In this document: in pieces, positions 31,471-43,074 of the stretch
How the letters are laid out: every line of letters begins with the position of its first letter
How positions within the stretch are numbered: position 1 is the stretch's first letter
Assembly (NCBI GenBank): GCA_026075535.2
Contig: AP026545.1
Coordinates: forward strand, 7,192,001-7,256,000
Direction: 5' to 3'
Length of the DNA stretch: 64,000 bases
DNA from: Tricholoma matsutake
Lineage: Eukaryota > Basidiomycota > Agaricomycetes > Agaricales > Tricholomataceae
The notes under the pieces: generated by a model
What the model saw: the letters and a program-made list of their open reading frames with translations, nothing else
Database searches by the model: none
What the model was told of the DNA's origin: nothing
Made by a program: the position numbers and the translations under genes

Positions 31471-34401
31471 TTTTCTCATGTTGAGCCCTCCAGTCAGGCT
31501 GAGGTTTCTGGACATCGCACTGTTAGCAGAGTTCTGCCCACCACCATTCTCATTATCTTGCCATGGACCTGCCGCCAGCCTGGTGTCAAGTCTGTGTTTG
31601 TGGGCACACATTCTCTGTACTACAAGCCTATGCTTTTTCACAAGCATAGTTGCCAAAAGATGAAGAAATGGCTTTCCAGCAGTCTGGAGAAAGCTAAAGA
31701 GGTCTGGCAGTCCAAGAAGCATTGAAAAATGGAAGTAATGCAAAGTACAACTGCAGAAAGCCCTGCAGACCAAAATGTAGCTGTTGAACAAGAATTAAAC
31801 AATGTTGCACTCACCATGCAAAATGAAGTAAGACTTATGATGTTGGTGCAGCTCATTGCTCATTGAATTGCTGTTATACCAGTTAGAGTGCCTCCATGAA
31901 TGACGAAGACTTGGATCAACCACTGGCAGAGTGCAGGGGTCACTGGGAAACCTGCCAACTACCCAAGTGCTACTGGGATATACTACCTGAACCTCCAGCA
32001 GCACTTCCTCCAGCTCCTCAACCAGAAGCATCAAAATGTGCGCTGACTGCGTCTCCAGAAATGTCCCACAGCATATTGTATGCCAGCTTGACATCTTGGT
32101 GGTCATTTGGATTGAGCAAGTAGTCAATCTGAGTCAAAGTCAGATTATTGGATGCCAAGTGTGAGCAAATAACAGAAGGCTTTATATGGACCTCATGGAT
32201 ATGAAAACCTTTGTCCCAAAGCATCAAGTGCCAAAGATGCTTAAAAACATGCTTATAGTCTCAGCAGTTAAATTGACATCTCCTACTTCTAGGTTCATGA
32301 GCAGGAGAGCACACAGCATATCATAGATAGGAGATGTGGGATCAAGTTGATGTTTGAACATCATCTGCACAAGTGCTTCCCCACGTCGAGATTCACTGTC
32401 TGAAGCAATTGAAATTGTTCTGAGCTTGGATTTGCAGCTGGCTAGATAACCTGTATTGATCACAGTGGCATGTTGAATTCCTGTCTCACATTTGCATGAA
32501 CCTGATATAAGGATGACATGGGTGCTATATAACTGCGTTTCACTGCTCAAAATGCCAAGCGCTCCAACAGTTGCCTATATTGAGTCATGAGAATGTGCCA
32601 ACAAATGTCAATGATCACTAACCTCAACTGATGGACATCCTTGTTATCGATGGCTTCCAGTAACAGATCGACTTCCTTCTCAGAATTGAACTCCAGAGTG
32701 GTTTTGTGTCCATGCTCATGGCACACCCCCTGGATCTTGTTGCTATCAGGATCATGTCAAAGTCTCTCCTCAGTCTTCAGTTCATCGAGCATGAAGATTT
32801 GATGTACAACTTGGTGGGTCTCAAGAAGATTGTACACATTTTCAAAGTTGCTGATGACATTTGTTTCAACTTCAAGCCTGGTCAGTGTAAGTGGAGATAC
32901 TAGTAGTTGAGGGATGAGCATGTGACAGCAAAGTGTGCTTAATAATGGGAGGTTAAAAGCCCAGTGAGCAATCCCTGCAACTCTGGCACCACCAAGTCTT
33001 CATAACAAAAGCCCTCATAGATCATCTTCTTCTGTATAGTTCCATGGGTGATATACTTGTTTTGCAGCACGATCATATAAATCAAGGAGATTTTGAATGC
33101 CACCCTTCCTTGCAAGATTCACTCCAACCAGGCAGTCTACTCATTCCACCTTCCCACTGCCAACAGCCATCACCCATTGCTTCATGTCATCCAGTGCTAC
33201 AGCCTTGCTGGCAAGTTTCTTGGCATCATTCAGTTGCCTTGGATGTAATGCACATACTTCATTAGTTTTTCTCCTAACCAGAGTTATGAGCCCACCAATA
33301 CTGTGATACACCAGGTGTGTGTTTTCATGAATGCCTGTTTTGATCCATCGAATGACTCCTTGAAGATTTGCATTTTCAGTAAGCATCTTGCAGTGCATAT
33401 CAGCGTCCTGAACCACTGAGCTGCCATGAAGTATTCAAACATTGTTTGGAGTGTATTATCATGACACCTCCTCTCACAGCATAATCCCATGTATCCATAA
33501 GCTCATCATGAATGCCATAGGTGTACGATTAATGTGGACTTGCCCCTGCTGGGAATGTAATCCAAATTCTGGAACATTGCTTCAGCGGTAACATTGGCAA
33601 AGGTTGATCCTGAAGTGCATCCACATCTATAGGTGATGAGTATCTCACATTGCTAGGCATGTCAGGAATGACATCAGCACTAGGATTTGTTGGTTCATTG
33701 GGTGGAGACAGTTTAGGTGGTGATCTGGATTCTATTAAGTATAGGGGGTAATCTGGGAATGACAGCTCACTCACATTTTATCTATTGCACCCATTAATTG
33801 TTCTAACTTTCCTTCAAATAGGTATCCACTAAGTTTATGGTGCATCACGAGATATTCCAGCAAATGGCAGAGTCCAATAAGGCCTCTGAACCAGGTCTCA
33901 GAGCTTCTCAGATGGCCTTTGGAGTAGTATGTTCAATGGTCCATCAAATTTCGCCCATGTGTCTTCGTCCTCCCCAACACATCCTACAGGATCCCCCAAA
34001 AATGCTGCGAGTGGATGATTCTGATCGGCTTCACCTACATCTGGTGGAAGTGCCTCCACACACACATGGAATTTCTGCAAAAGTGCAACACCAATAGAAC
34101 ATCCAGTCAAAGCAGGAATTGGGGGTGGTGAGGACTCAGAGCATGTGTGTCTTGAAGTTGAAGAGGGATGTACTGGCGTCTGAGGCTTTATTAGTTTTGG
34201 GGCAGCTACAGTAGGTGGCACAGCAGGTGCTTGAGGTCGAAACCACTTCATTGTGTTCTCCTTTGCCCTTTCAGTCCTCTCTTCAGATTGCTTCTTCCTT
34301 TTGTTTACTGCGCATTGGGCTGTTCTATGATGGCATTGCAGGAAATTCTGTACTCCACCATTTCCTGTTCTGACTTGTGTTTTACAGTCTGGACAACACA
34401 T
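31471..34401 (-). pseudogene. Uncharacterised basidiomycete protein with N-terminal zinc-finger-like motif, decayed
   Basis: Minus strand from 34401: MCCPDCKTQVRTGNGGVQNF with following H and C residues resembles a BED-type C-X2-C zinc finger, followed by a Lys/Glu-rich stretch and WFRPQAPAVPPT. Later blocks: RRKTNEVCALHPRQLNDAKK and AVALDDMKQWVMAV near 33340-33150; LYSTHVILISGSCKCETG and TISIASDSESRRGEALV near 32530-32380; PIYDMLCALLLMNLEVGD; KPSVICSHL; YLLNPNDHQDVKLAYNML near 32130-32070; and a C-terminal hydrophobic segment. I recognise the block order as a frequent mushroom repeat family without known function. It is broken by many stops and frameshifts. Confidence 0.5.
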
Positions 34402-35177
34402 CCATCATCATCCACTGTTGGCTCCTTCTCTGTTTTAGTACCTTACTATGCATGCACTTAATAGAGTAATGTCTTACCTGATCAGCCATTCTTGTGCCTT
34501 TCATGTGCCTCCGACCACTCAATTGGCACCTGCCTTCCAAAAAGGGGGCTTGTCATGTTTTTTTTTTGCATCAGGGGGCTGCTTCCTCCGCCATAGGCTC
34601 TTGGGTACAATTATCATGTGACTTCCAAAAAAAATTTAATCAGCTCAGGGCGGGGACTAACTAACCATCCCAATATGGTAAATTCAAACCCCAACACCCC
34701 CTTAGTACCAACAGTACACTGGGTATGTTGAAGGCACCAAGCTTGGCTTTGGCCAGTTGAAAAAGCTAAGAAGTGTTCCATTTTTCTTCAAGTTTGCATT
34801 CCTGTCTTGTTTTGCTTTAGATTCTAGACAGATCTTTGATCCTTGATGCTACTTTTTGAGATTTTGAAGCCCAACCATGCCACAATGTATCCGAGTTCCA
34901 CAATCAGGACACTCTGCATACCCATCTCCATCAAGAACTATCTGATTACCCCACCACTGATAATTAATAATAGAACCTTGTGATGAAGAATTAATGTATT
35001 ATGTACCTTCTTTACCAATGACATCAGAGCAATATGTCGTGTAGGCCTCAGGAAGAAACTTATGTTACCCTAACCCTAAATTTGGTAACTTCTGGAAAGT
35101 TTACACAATTTTGCCTGTATTTAGGTGCTTTAGTTATAATTTGATGATGGTACATTGATAATATATGTCTTCAGTGT
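34402..35177. other. Unassigned interval
   Basis: No supportable gene. A 9-T run near 34557-34566 and short repeats only. Confidence 0.4.
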
Positions 35178-36632
35178 CTAAAACAAGCTCCAGATATCAA
35201 AATTTGCCCAAAGTTTGGGGGTTCCATTTTTTTGGGGGGGGCCTGGGGCTGGACTAACTAACTGGGTCCACATCCAGCATTCAGATTCCCGAGCACCCTT
35301 GCACGCTGATTCCTTTCCATCAGGTGAACATAACCACTCATAGTCAGCAGAGACAAAGTCAGCAACCATCAAAGATGCACCTTTGCCTTTTGTTTGAGGA
35401 ACCACTTTCTCCAACTCATGGACCCAGCACTTTTTTCACTGGTCATGGGCATAAAATGTGGACTCATCATGGAACCACACAATGACTCTCCACTGGTTGT
35501 GTGGCTGTGGGTTTTGATATGGCTCCTCTTTCCCATCTTTTGTCCATGTGTGGATACTACACTTGAGGTCTTTCCATTTTGGGAGGAAGGTGTTTTGACG
35601 GTAATTGGTGACATCTTTTCATTTGTGTCCATCCACATACTGGCCATATGGCTCAAGCTTCCATCAGTAGCCTATTTTCTTTAGCCAATTCCACACTGTT
35701 CTCTCTGTGATGGTTTTTTTGAGACTGTGCCATGCTTTGACATCAGGTTGATCGAGGTAATGCACAATGTCCATTGCAGAGATGTATTTTCCAATTGATT
35801 GAAGATGTACTGATATTTTCAGCTTCAAGTCTTCATCATCAAGGCAGGATTCGTTCCAGGTCCCATAGACATTAAAAGGGAGGTCTTTGTAGTCCTTAAT
35901 AAAAGTGCTGGACCTCTCTCAAAGCTGACAAGCAAACCATGGACCCTTCTTGGAAGCTGTAGCTGTGTCAACAGATGCAGCAATCCATTTCCCATAGAAT
36001 CTTGATGCAGGGTTGATATAATTCCACAAGAACCTTTTCATTCCTTCGAGGCAGGATCATAATAAAAGGTCAAGATTTGGATCCTTGTGGACATTCCCTT
36101 TATTTCGTCATGGATTCAGAATTGCATCCAGCTGTATGTGGGCCGCATGTGCTGCCTCTATAGTTGGTGGCACCCAGAGTTTATGCTTTTCATCATCTTG
36201 CACATTTCCAACACCTTCAGAATCACTTTTGCCCCCATCTCCAACATCAGACTCATTGTAACTTTCATCTTCCGGTGCCCCTGTCTGTGTAACACTGTCT
36301 CCTTGTGTGCTGTCATTCCAACTTGAAGTTGTTTACCTAGTATTGTTCTCTGCTCTTGGAGTCTCTGTATCATGTCTGGCCTCAGGCTCACCAAAGTTCA
36401 GAGCATTGTCATTAATGCGGATACCAATGGCAGGTACAACTCCTTCATCAGTGGGCACAAATTTGATAATTAGAGCAGGTTTCATTTGACTCAGAAAACA
36501 TACATTTTCCTTCTCTGCATTGCTCTTGTTTGATAGCTTTATCTTCTTTTTACCTGCCCAATTTCCTAATTGAGAATCTGCATGAGCTTGCGCTTTTTCT
36601 GGCCAGCCATAAAATCCCATTTGATGCAACAT
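35178..36632 (-). pseudogene. DDE transposase remnant (IS630/Tc1-related, DDE_3-like)
   Basis: Minus strand: N-terminal part with PALIIKFVPTDEGVVPAIG (36490 on), an acidic DESYNESDVGDGG linker, then blocks such as YGKWIAASVDTATASKKGPW, LQSIGKYISAMDIVHYL, TITERTVWNWLKKIGY, WKLEPYGQYVDGHK, IVWFHDESTFYAHDQ (35490-35440, with the catalytic-type D-E-S) and ASLMVADFVSADYEWL. This matches the transposase-like proteins frequent in Agaricomycetes (DDE superfamily endonuclease). After DHDQ-type residues the expected Arg is TGA. The C-terminus carrying the last catalytic acidic residue is missing or unrecognisable. The N-terminus ends where element E inserted (36655). Confidence 0.6.
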
Positions 36633-36654
36633 GAGCTCTCTATTAAGTAAATCA

Positions 36655-36859
36655 TGTAAGAGTCTCTATACTCTTACCATAATCATCATTCCTTATGGCA
36701 ACCAACCATGCTTAGTAATGCATGCAATCACATGCATTCATGTTGAATACACGCCAAAATGTCTTAGATAGATTCATTCATTCAAAAATACATAACAACT
36801 TCCTGTTTACATTGTTCCCTTTCTCTGAGTGATAGAAGTACAAGAGTACTTCTATTCCA
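36655..36859 (+). repeat. 5' LTR of element E
   Basis: 205 bp, resembling the 207-bp LTRs of D in ends and internal blocks (GCAATCACATGCATTC, ATGTCTTAGATA, TTCCTGTTTA). Confidence 0.85.
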
Positions 36860-38978
36860 CTTTTTTTAAAACATGAACTTGGCACCCGCTTCCAGAACAA
36901 CCAGACGACCCAATAATCTCGAACCGCACCACCCCACGTGTATCATTTCCCATGACAAAACTCTGAACCTGTTAATTAATTGCCCAATCCGCCATTGCAA
37001 TCAATCCCTTCTGGGAGAGAAGCTGTCACAGAAGCAACCCTACATCATTGGACCCATTATCGCACTATCGCCCCAGCGCATCGGCAAGCACCAACCCTGA
37101 CAAGATTGAGTACAGATATATAGTTACACAACACAGCACAAACTGCCCATACCTCCCCCCCCCCCCCCCCCCCAACTTACACATCCACTGCACTCTCATC
37201 ATACAACCTGTCTTGTCTCCTGTTGATAGGTCCACCTTGTGATCTAAGCTCTGGGAACATCTCCAAATGCATTGACACATCACCACACACCCTCCCATCC
37301 CCTACAAACCCCACGAGACTGCTTTGAAACTATTTCAAGCAACTTCAAATGATTTCAAACAACTTTGAACAACTTTGAACAACTTCACAACTAGTGTTTA
37401 AAGGTCCAGTCTGTAGGACCAAAAAAAAAGACCAAAACTGAACTGAACTGGACCGATTATGACCGGACCAGTGGTCTATTTATGGACCAGTCTTTTTCAG
37501 TCCAGTTGCTGGTCTTTCATCCCAATGTATGTTGGACCTTACTCCCACACATATTTACTTCATTTTTCTTCCCTGTATCATCAAAAACAGTCAAGAATTG
37601 GTTGAGATATGACCAAAAACATTTTTGTACAAGTATTTTGTTGTATCAGAACAACTTTGATTGCATTGCTTATTACCTGAGCTATAATTTTTTTGTATAG
37701 CATGACATCATAAAAGTAACAACAACACACCTAATCATCTGTACCATGGGATTTTATTTATATAACAGCCCAAATGAGTGCAACTACAAACTACAAATTA
37801 CAAACTACAAACTGCAACTTGAATGCATGTCCTTTTGGTTTTGGCCATATCTCAGTCAAATCTTGATGGAATTGCTTAAATGTCAGATCAGTCTATGGAG
37901 CATTACAATCTCTATCCATGAATATAATATATATGAGGTAATGGTCATATTTGTTGAGATACATATGGGTTATTTGGCACAATAAATTTTACAACAAAAG
38001 ACCGGTCAGAACCAGTCTTTTTTCAGTCCATGGACCAATTAGGACAAGTCCTAAAGAGTCTGGTTGTGGTCCTACAATATCTGGGTCAGTCCTAGACCAG
38101 TTGTGATTGCCGGTTGCCCCATTTGGAAGTCAAAAACCGGACTGGACTGGACCTTTAAACACTATTCGCAACACTTCAAGCAAGTTTGAACATCTTTGCA
38201 GCACCTCAAACATCTTTGGCCACTGTATGCCTATCGCACCGCCCTTCAGACATGTGCAGTACACCTTGTATGAGCTAGTGCATCGCATATTGAGCACCAC
38301 CAGACACAACGAGACACGACAATGGGATTTTAGGATGCGATTGTGGCGCTTTGATGTCTTGATGATATATTGGATCAATAGGACAGGTACCCATGATAAA
38401 TTGTGACTCTATATGTTTCCCTTCTCATCATCTTTCATTTATTTTATGATTTGCAAAGTTCTTTATTGTTTTATATCTTGCCTCATGTATTCCTCATGTT
38501 TTATTTCCTTTAAGTACCATCTCTTCCAAACATATATAGCCTTGTACTAGCTACTTAGAAGGACAGAATAGATTGTCCTCTCACACCAATTGCCTGATTT
38601 AAGAGCAATTCTCTTGAGTCCAAGCCTCTCGACTTAGTCTTGAAGTTCAGTATTTTACACCAAACTTCTTTGAACTTCTCATACTAGCTTCTCGAAACTA
38701 TCGTCTATCATCTATCCCCTCTCAAAGCCTTTCTACATCCTTATAGTCTATCCTCAGCCTTCGTCGAAATTGTCCTTGTCCTCTATAAGCCCCTAGAACT
38801 TCTTTGAACCTCTTCAAACTTTCCTCGAAAACATCACAGTGCTTCGTACACTCTCTAACCTCATCGAACATCACTGGACCCTCTCTAAAGTTGTTTCCCT
38901 AACCTTGGGTAACAGTGGTGATATTTAGTACCACCTTGCAACCTTCCTCTAACTAGTGTTATACCATTTGAGGCCTTA
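36860..38978 (+). other. Leader region of element E
   Basis: Long non-coding leader, about 1.3 kb without the inserted hAT-type element, with many degenerate TTTGAAC/CTTCGAAC motifs (37320-37390 and 38640-38900) and a C-run near 37156-37172. It may hold a further old insertion. No gene seen. Confidence 0.4.
37392..38164. mobile_element. hAT-type MITE, copy 1 (773 bp)
   Basis: TIRs TAGTGTTTAAAGGTCCAGTC and its complement. 8-bp TSD TTCACAAC (37384-37391) and TTCGCAAC (38165-38172), differing by a CpG transition. Non-coding; about 90 percent like copy 2 at 39490, with CTGGTCC/GGACCAG-rich ends. Confidence 0.9.
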
Positions 38979-41089
38979 TTGTGGGTTTTGTTTGGGTTTC
39001 CTGGTCAAACATCATCACCATCTCAATCAACACTGCTCACCACATGGAGCAAAACCCATTGTAACTTGACCCACACCACCACACCATCACCCCTGTCACC
39101 CCTGTCATCCCTGTCTCCAACACCAGCACCATCACTGCCCCACATCGCCCAGTGCATACACAGGCACAACTCCTCATCTGACTCAGACATGACCCCCCAG
39201 ACCACTTCACCCACTGTTGCCATGTCACCCACTGTAGACCCCTTGTATGCCCCAGCCGAAGTCTGCCAATCCTCGCCCTCTGCTGCCCCTATCCTTTCTG
39301 CAGGATGCTTGACTGTCTCTGTCCTGCGCCAATTCAAAAACGCCTGCCGCCGCTATTTCTCACTTAAAGACATTAACACCAACAACTGCGTCAAAAAAAT
39401 CATTTATAATTTTGAAGCATCTGCTGTACAATCCTGAATTTCAGCCAATGAGGCCCACCTGATTACGCTTTAGTTTCCTGCCTTTTTGGTAGTGTTTAAA
39501 GGTCCAGTCTGTAGGACCGAAAAAAAGACCAAAACTGAACTGAACTGGACCGATTAGGACCAGTCCAGTGGTCTTTTATGGACCGGTCTTTTTTAGTCCA
39601 GTTGCTGGTCTTTCGTTTTGAAAAATATAGTAGGACCGATGAAAAAAACTGGTTGCAACCGGTCTCTCATCCCAACTTATGTTAGACCTTACTCCCACAC
39701 ATATTTACTTCATTTTTGGTCCCTGGATCATCAAAAACAGTCAAGAATTGGTTGAGATATGACCAAAAACATTTTTGTACAAGTATTTTGTTGTATCAGA
39801 ACAACTTTGATTGCATTGCTTATTACCTGAGCTATAATGTTTTTTGTACAGCTATATAGCATCATAAAAGTAACAACAACACACCTAATCATCTGTACCA
39901 TGGGATTTTATTTATATAACAGCCCAAATGAGTGCAACTACAAACTACAAATTACAAACTACAAACTGCAACTTGAATGCATGTCCTTTTGGTTTTGGCC
40001 ATATCTCAGTCAAATCTTGACGGAATTGCTTAAATGTTGGATTGGTCTACAGAGCATTACAATCTCTATCCATGAATATAATATATCTGAGGTGATGGTC
40101 ATATTTGTTGAGATACATATGGGTTATTTGGCACAATAAATTTTATGACAAAAAACTGGTCTGAACCAGTCTTTTTTCAGTCCATGGACCAATTAGGACC
40201 AGTCCTAAAGGGTCCGGTTGTGGTCCTCCAATATCTGGGTCAGTCCTAGACCAGTTGTGGTTGCCGGTTGCCCCATTTGGAAGTCAAAAACCGGACTGGA
40301 CTGGACCTTTAAACACTACTTTTTGGTGGAGCTAAAAAAGAAGTTTTTACCGAGGTCTTGGGAGGATGACTTGGTACAAGATCAGATTAGCATCCAGGGC
40401 TCAATGAATTTCCTCACCTGGGTAAACACTGTCCAGAATGCCAATGATGAACTTTGTGCAGCTGGCTCCACCTATCACATTGATGACATCAGCTTCCACC
40501 GCCACCTTATTCCTTGCCTCTCAGATGGACTCAAACATTGTACAAAGTGAACAATGGCACTGCCCCCAGTGCAACCAAAGGAATGTTGGATGCCATTACC
40601 AACCTTGATGACTGGTTGGAATGACTTCGCCTGCTCGAGCAGGACCTCCAAGCAACTCATGAAACCGCCTAGGTTGCAAAAGTGACAAAGGCCAGTAACA
40701 ACCCCAATACTGTGACACCTCCTGTCTCCTTAATGCCCTCAGCATCCATCCCACTCAGCCCCCTCACCAAGGAGGAGAAGAACCTACTCAGACTCCACCT
40801 CAGCTGCTTCAAGTGCCATATTTTTTATGCAGGACATGTGGGACGAAACTGCAACAATCTGTGCCCAACCCCCGATGATTGCAGGAGGGTCACAGCAGCT
40901 CACGTGGTGAAGGCAAGGGCTGCACATGAAAAGAAAAGAAAAGTCACCACAGTTGCAGCTGTTTTTGAAGGAGGTGCCACATTTGGTGACAGTGAGAGCA
41001 AGGGAGAGGCCGAGGAATGGGTAAACACAAATGAAACCAAAGAGTATGTAACCACCCCCTGCCCACCTCCTTTGGACCTGCTGCCTTGA
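38979..41089 (+). pseudogene. gag: Element E gag (interrupted by a hAT-type MITE)
   Basis: 38979-39489 and 40327-41089. Contains a Ser/Pro/Thr-rich N-terminus, FKNACRRYFSLKDI, KKIIYNFEASAVQS, the capsid-like segment AFLV...ELKKKFLPRSWED crossing the MITE site, WVNTVQNANDEL, FHRHLIPCLSDGL, and a zinc knuckle CFKCHIFYAGHVGRNC (40807-40854) with spacing C-X2-C-X6-H-X4-C. Stops and frameshifts occur at about 39436, 40548 and 40670. Confidence 0.8.
39490..40318. mobile_element. hAT-type MITE, copy 2 (829 bp)
   Basis: TIRs as in copy 1. Perfect 8-bp TSD CTTTTTGG (39482-39489 and 40319-40326). Inserted within gag of element E, where removing it restores the reading of the conserved gag segment. Confidence 0.95.
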
Positions 41090-42805
41090 CATGCCCGCTA
41101 TGTGTGCACCCACTCCCATCAAAGCACTGATTGATCATGGTTCTTCTGCAGTCTTGATTTCTAGTGACCTTGCCAAACTGCTATGCCTAATGCCTTGCCC
41201 ACTGTTCAAGCCACTCTCCATATCCAGTGCATTCTCAAAGAAACAAAAGTCTCCTGAAGTTTTAGCATTGACTCATTACTGTAGATTATCAATCCAATCC
41301 CCAGATGCCCTGTGGCATTCCCATGCAATCAACACAATTATTTGTCCTGAGCTCCACATGGACCTCATTTTGGGGCTGGATTTTCTCACTAAGACTAAGA
41401 TTGTGGTCAATGCAGACCTCCAAACTGCAACAGCAAAGGAATCAGGATATGACCTCCTCAACCCGCCTGACCCTGAGACTAAGAAGCAATGTGTGGTAAG
41501 ATCACCTGCTGAGAAATGAAAAATGGAGGCACACCAAATCAAAAATGGGCAACGCAAAACACAGAAACTCAGAACCCTCATCCACATGGAATGAAAAATG
41601 GTTCAACATGGACATGTTTACTACCGGTCCACCTGACTTGATAGCCACTGTCAAAGTTTGGATCAAGCAACTAGGTGGCCTTGCTACACTACAGAAACTG
41701 GATCAGAAAATGAAATCAAAATTCCCTGACCATTTCCCCTTGGATATTTCCCATGTAATAGAATTACCCCATGATGTTTATCATCACATCAAGCTCCTCC
41801 CTGGCACACCTGTCTCCATTGCTCGAGCATACGGATGCCCACAAAAATATTGAGCAGGGTGGAAGACCCTCATCAATCAGCATGTTGCGGCTGGATGCAT
41901 CAGACCATCTTCCTCACCCTACGCCTCACCATCATTCATTATCCCTAAAGCAGACCCAACAGTTCTTCCCCAATGGGTGAACAATTACCATCATTTGAAC
42001 CGGCTGACAGTACCTGACAACTACCCTCTGCTATGGATTGATGACATCTTGGCTGACTGTGCCAAAGGAAAGATTTGGGGAAAGATCGACATGACCAATT
42101 CATTTTTCCAGACCCTCATACACCCTGACCATATCAAGTACATGGCTACCCTAACCCCTTTTGGGCTGTGGGAATGGGTTGTCATGCCCATGGGGATGAG
42201 GAACTCCCCAGCTACACACCAATGATGGGTAACCTTAGCACTTAAAGATTACATCGGAAAAATTTGCCATGTGTACCTAGACAACATTATCATCTGGTCA
42301 AGCTTGCTGGCAGAACATCAAATGAACATCACACTCATTCTAGAGGCACTACAAAAAGTGGAACTGTACTGCTCAATGAAGAAAGTGACGCTGTTCACAA
42401 CAGAAATTGACTTCCTTGGGCATCACATATCAGTGCGAGGGATAGAAGTGGACACCTCAAAGGTGGCTCGCATACTCAGTTGGCCTGCCCCACAATCTGC
42501 AAAACATGTGTGTCAGTTCCTCGGCCTGGTATGATACATTGCAGCATTCCTGCCCACACTAGCAGAGCACATGGCTATTCTCACTCCGTTAACTCGCAAG
42601 GAGTTCAACACCATGCTGCCACCATGGACAACAGAGCATCAGCAGGCATTTGATGCAATCAAATGTCTGGTAGTCAGCCGGGATTGCCTCACAACCATCA
42701 ACCATGAGACACTAGGCAATAACAAGATTTTTGTGATGTGCGATGCTAGCAAACGCCACACAGGCACAGTACTGGCTTTCAGCCCATCATGGGAGACTGC
42801 ACAAC
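41060..42805 (+). pseudogene. pol: Element E pol, first part: protease and RT
   Basis: Protease active site ALIDHGSSAVLIS near 41128-41166. RT core LNRLTVPDNYPLLWIDDI, GKIDMTNSFFQTL and HVYLDNIIIWS near 42270-42300, where the second catalytic Asp is Asn (GAC AAC). Then FLGHHISVRGIEV and the start of RNase H (VMCDASKRHTGTVL). TGA codons at 41854, 42223 and 42532 coincide with Arg in relatives (AYGCPxKYRAGW, SPATHQRRV, GLVRYIA). It stops at the insertion of D in SWETA-R-PVAFES. Confidence 0.85.
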
Positions 42806-43012
42806 TGTAATGGAAACACCCCAATGTTTCCATCACTTAGGGGAGCAGGACAAGCTAAACAGGAACTTGTTATGATTGTAAGAGACTAAGGGATATCTAA
42901 GACATGTATTGCGAGGTCAACAAGAATGCATGTGATTGCATGTATTAGTAATGTGTATGGAAATGGAAGGTGTCTGAGGGAAATGGTAAGATAAGTGGGG
43001 AGTTATCTTACA
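42806..43012 (-). repeat. 3' LTR of element D
   Basis: 207 bp, minus orientation, TGTAAGATAACTCC to GTTTCCATTACA. Confidence 0.9.
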
Positions 43013-43074
43013 CTCACATATGCCCTCCTGAAAGGAACAGATGGTGGATTGATGCTTGTGGATCTTGTGTTCAG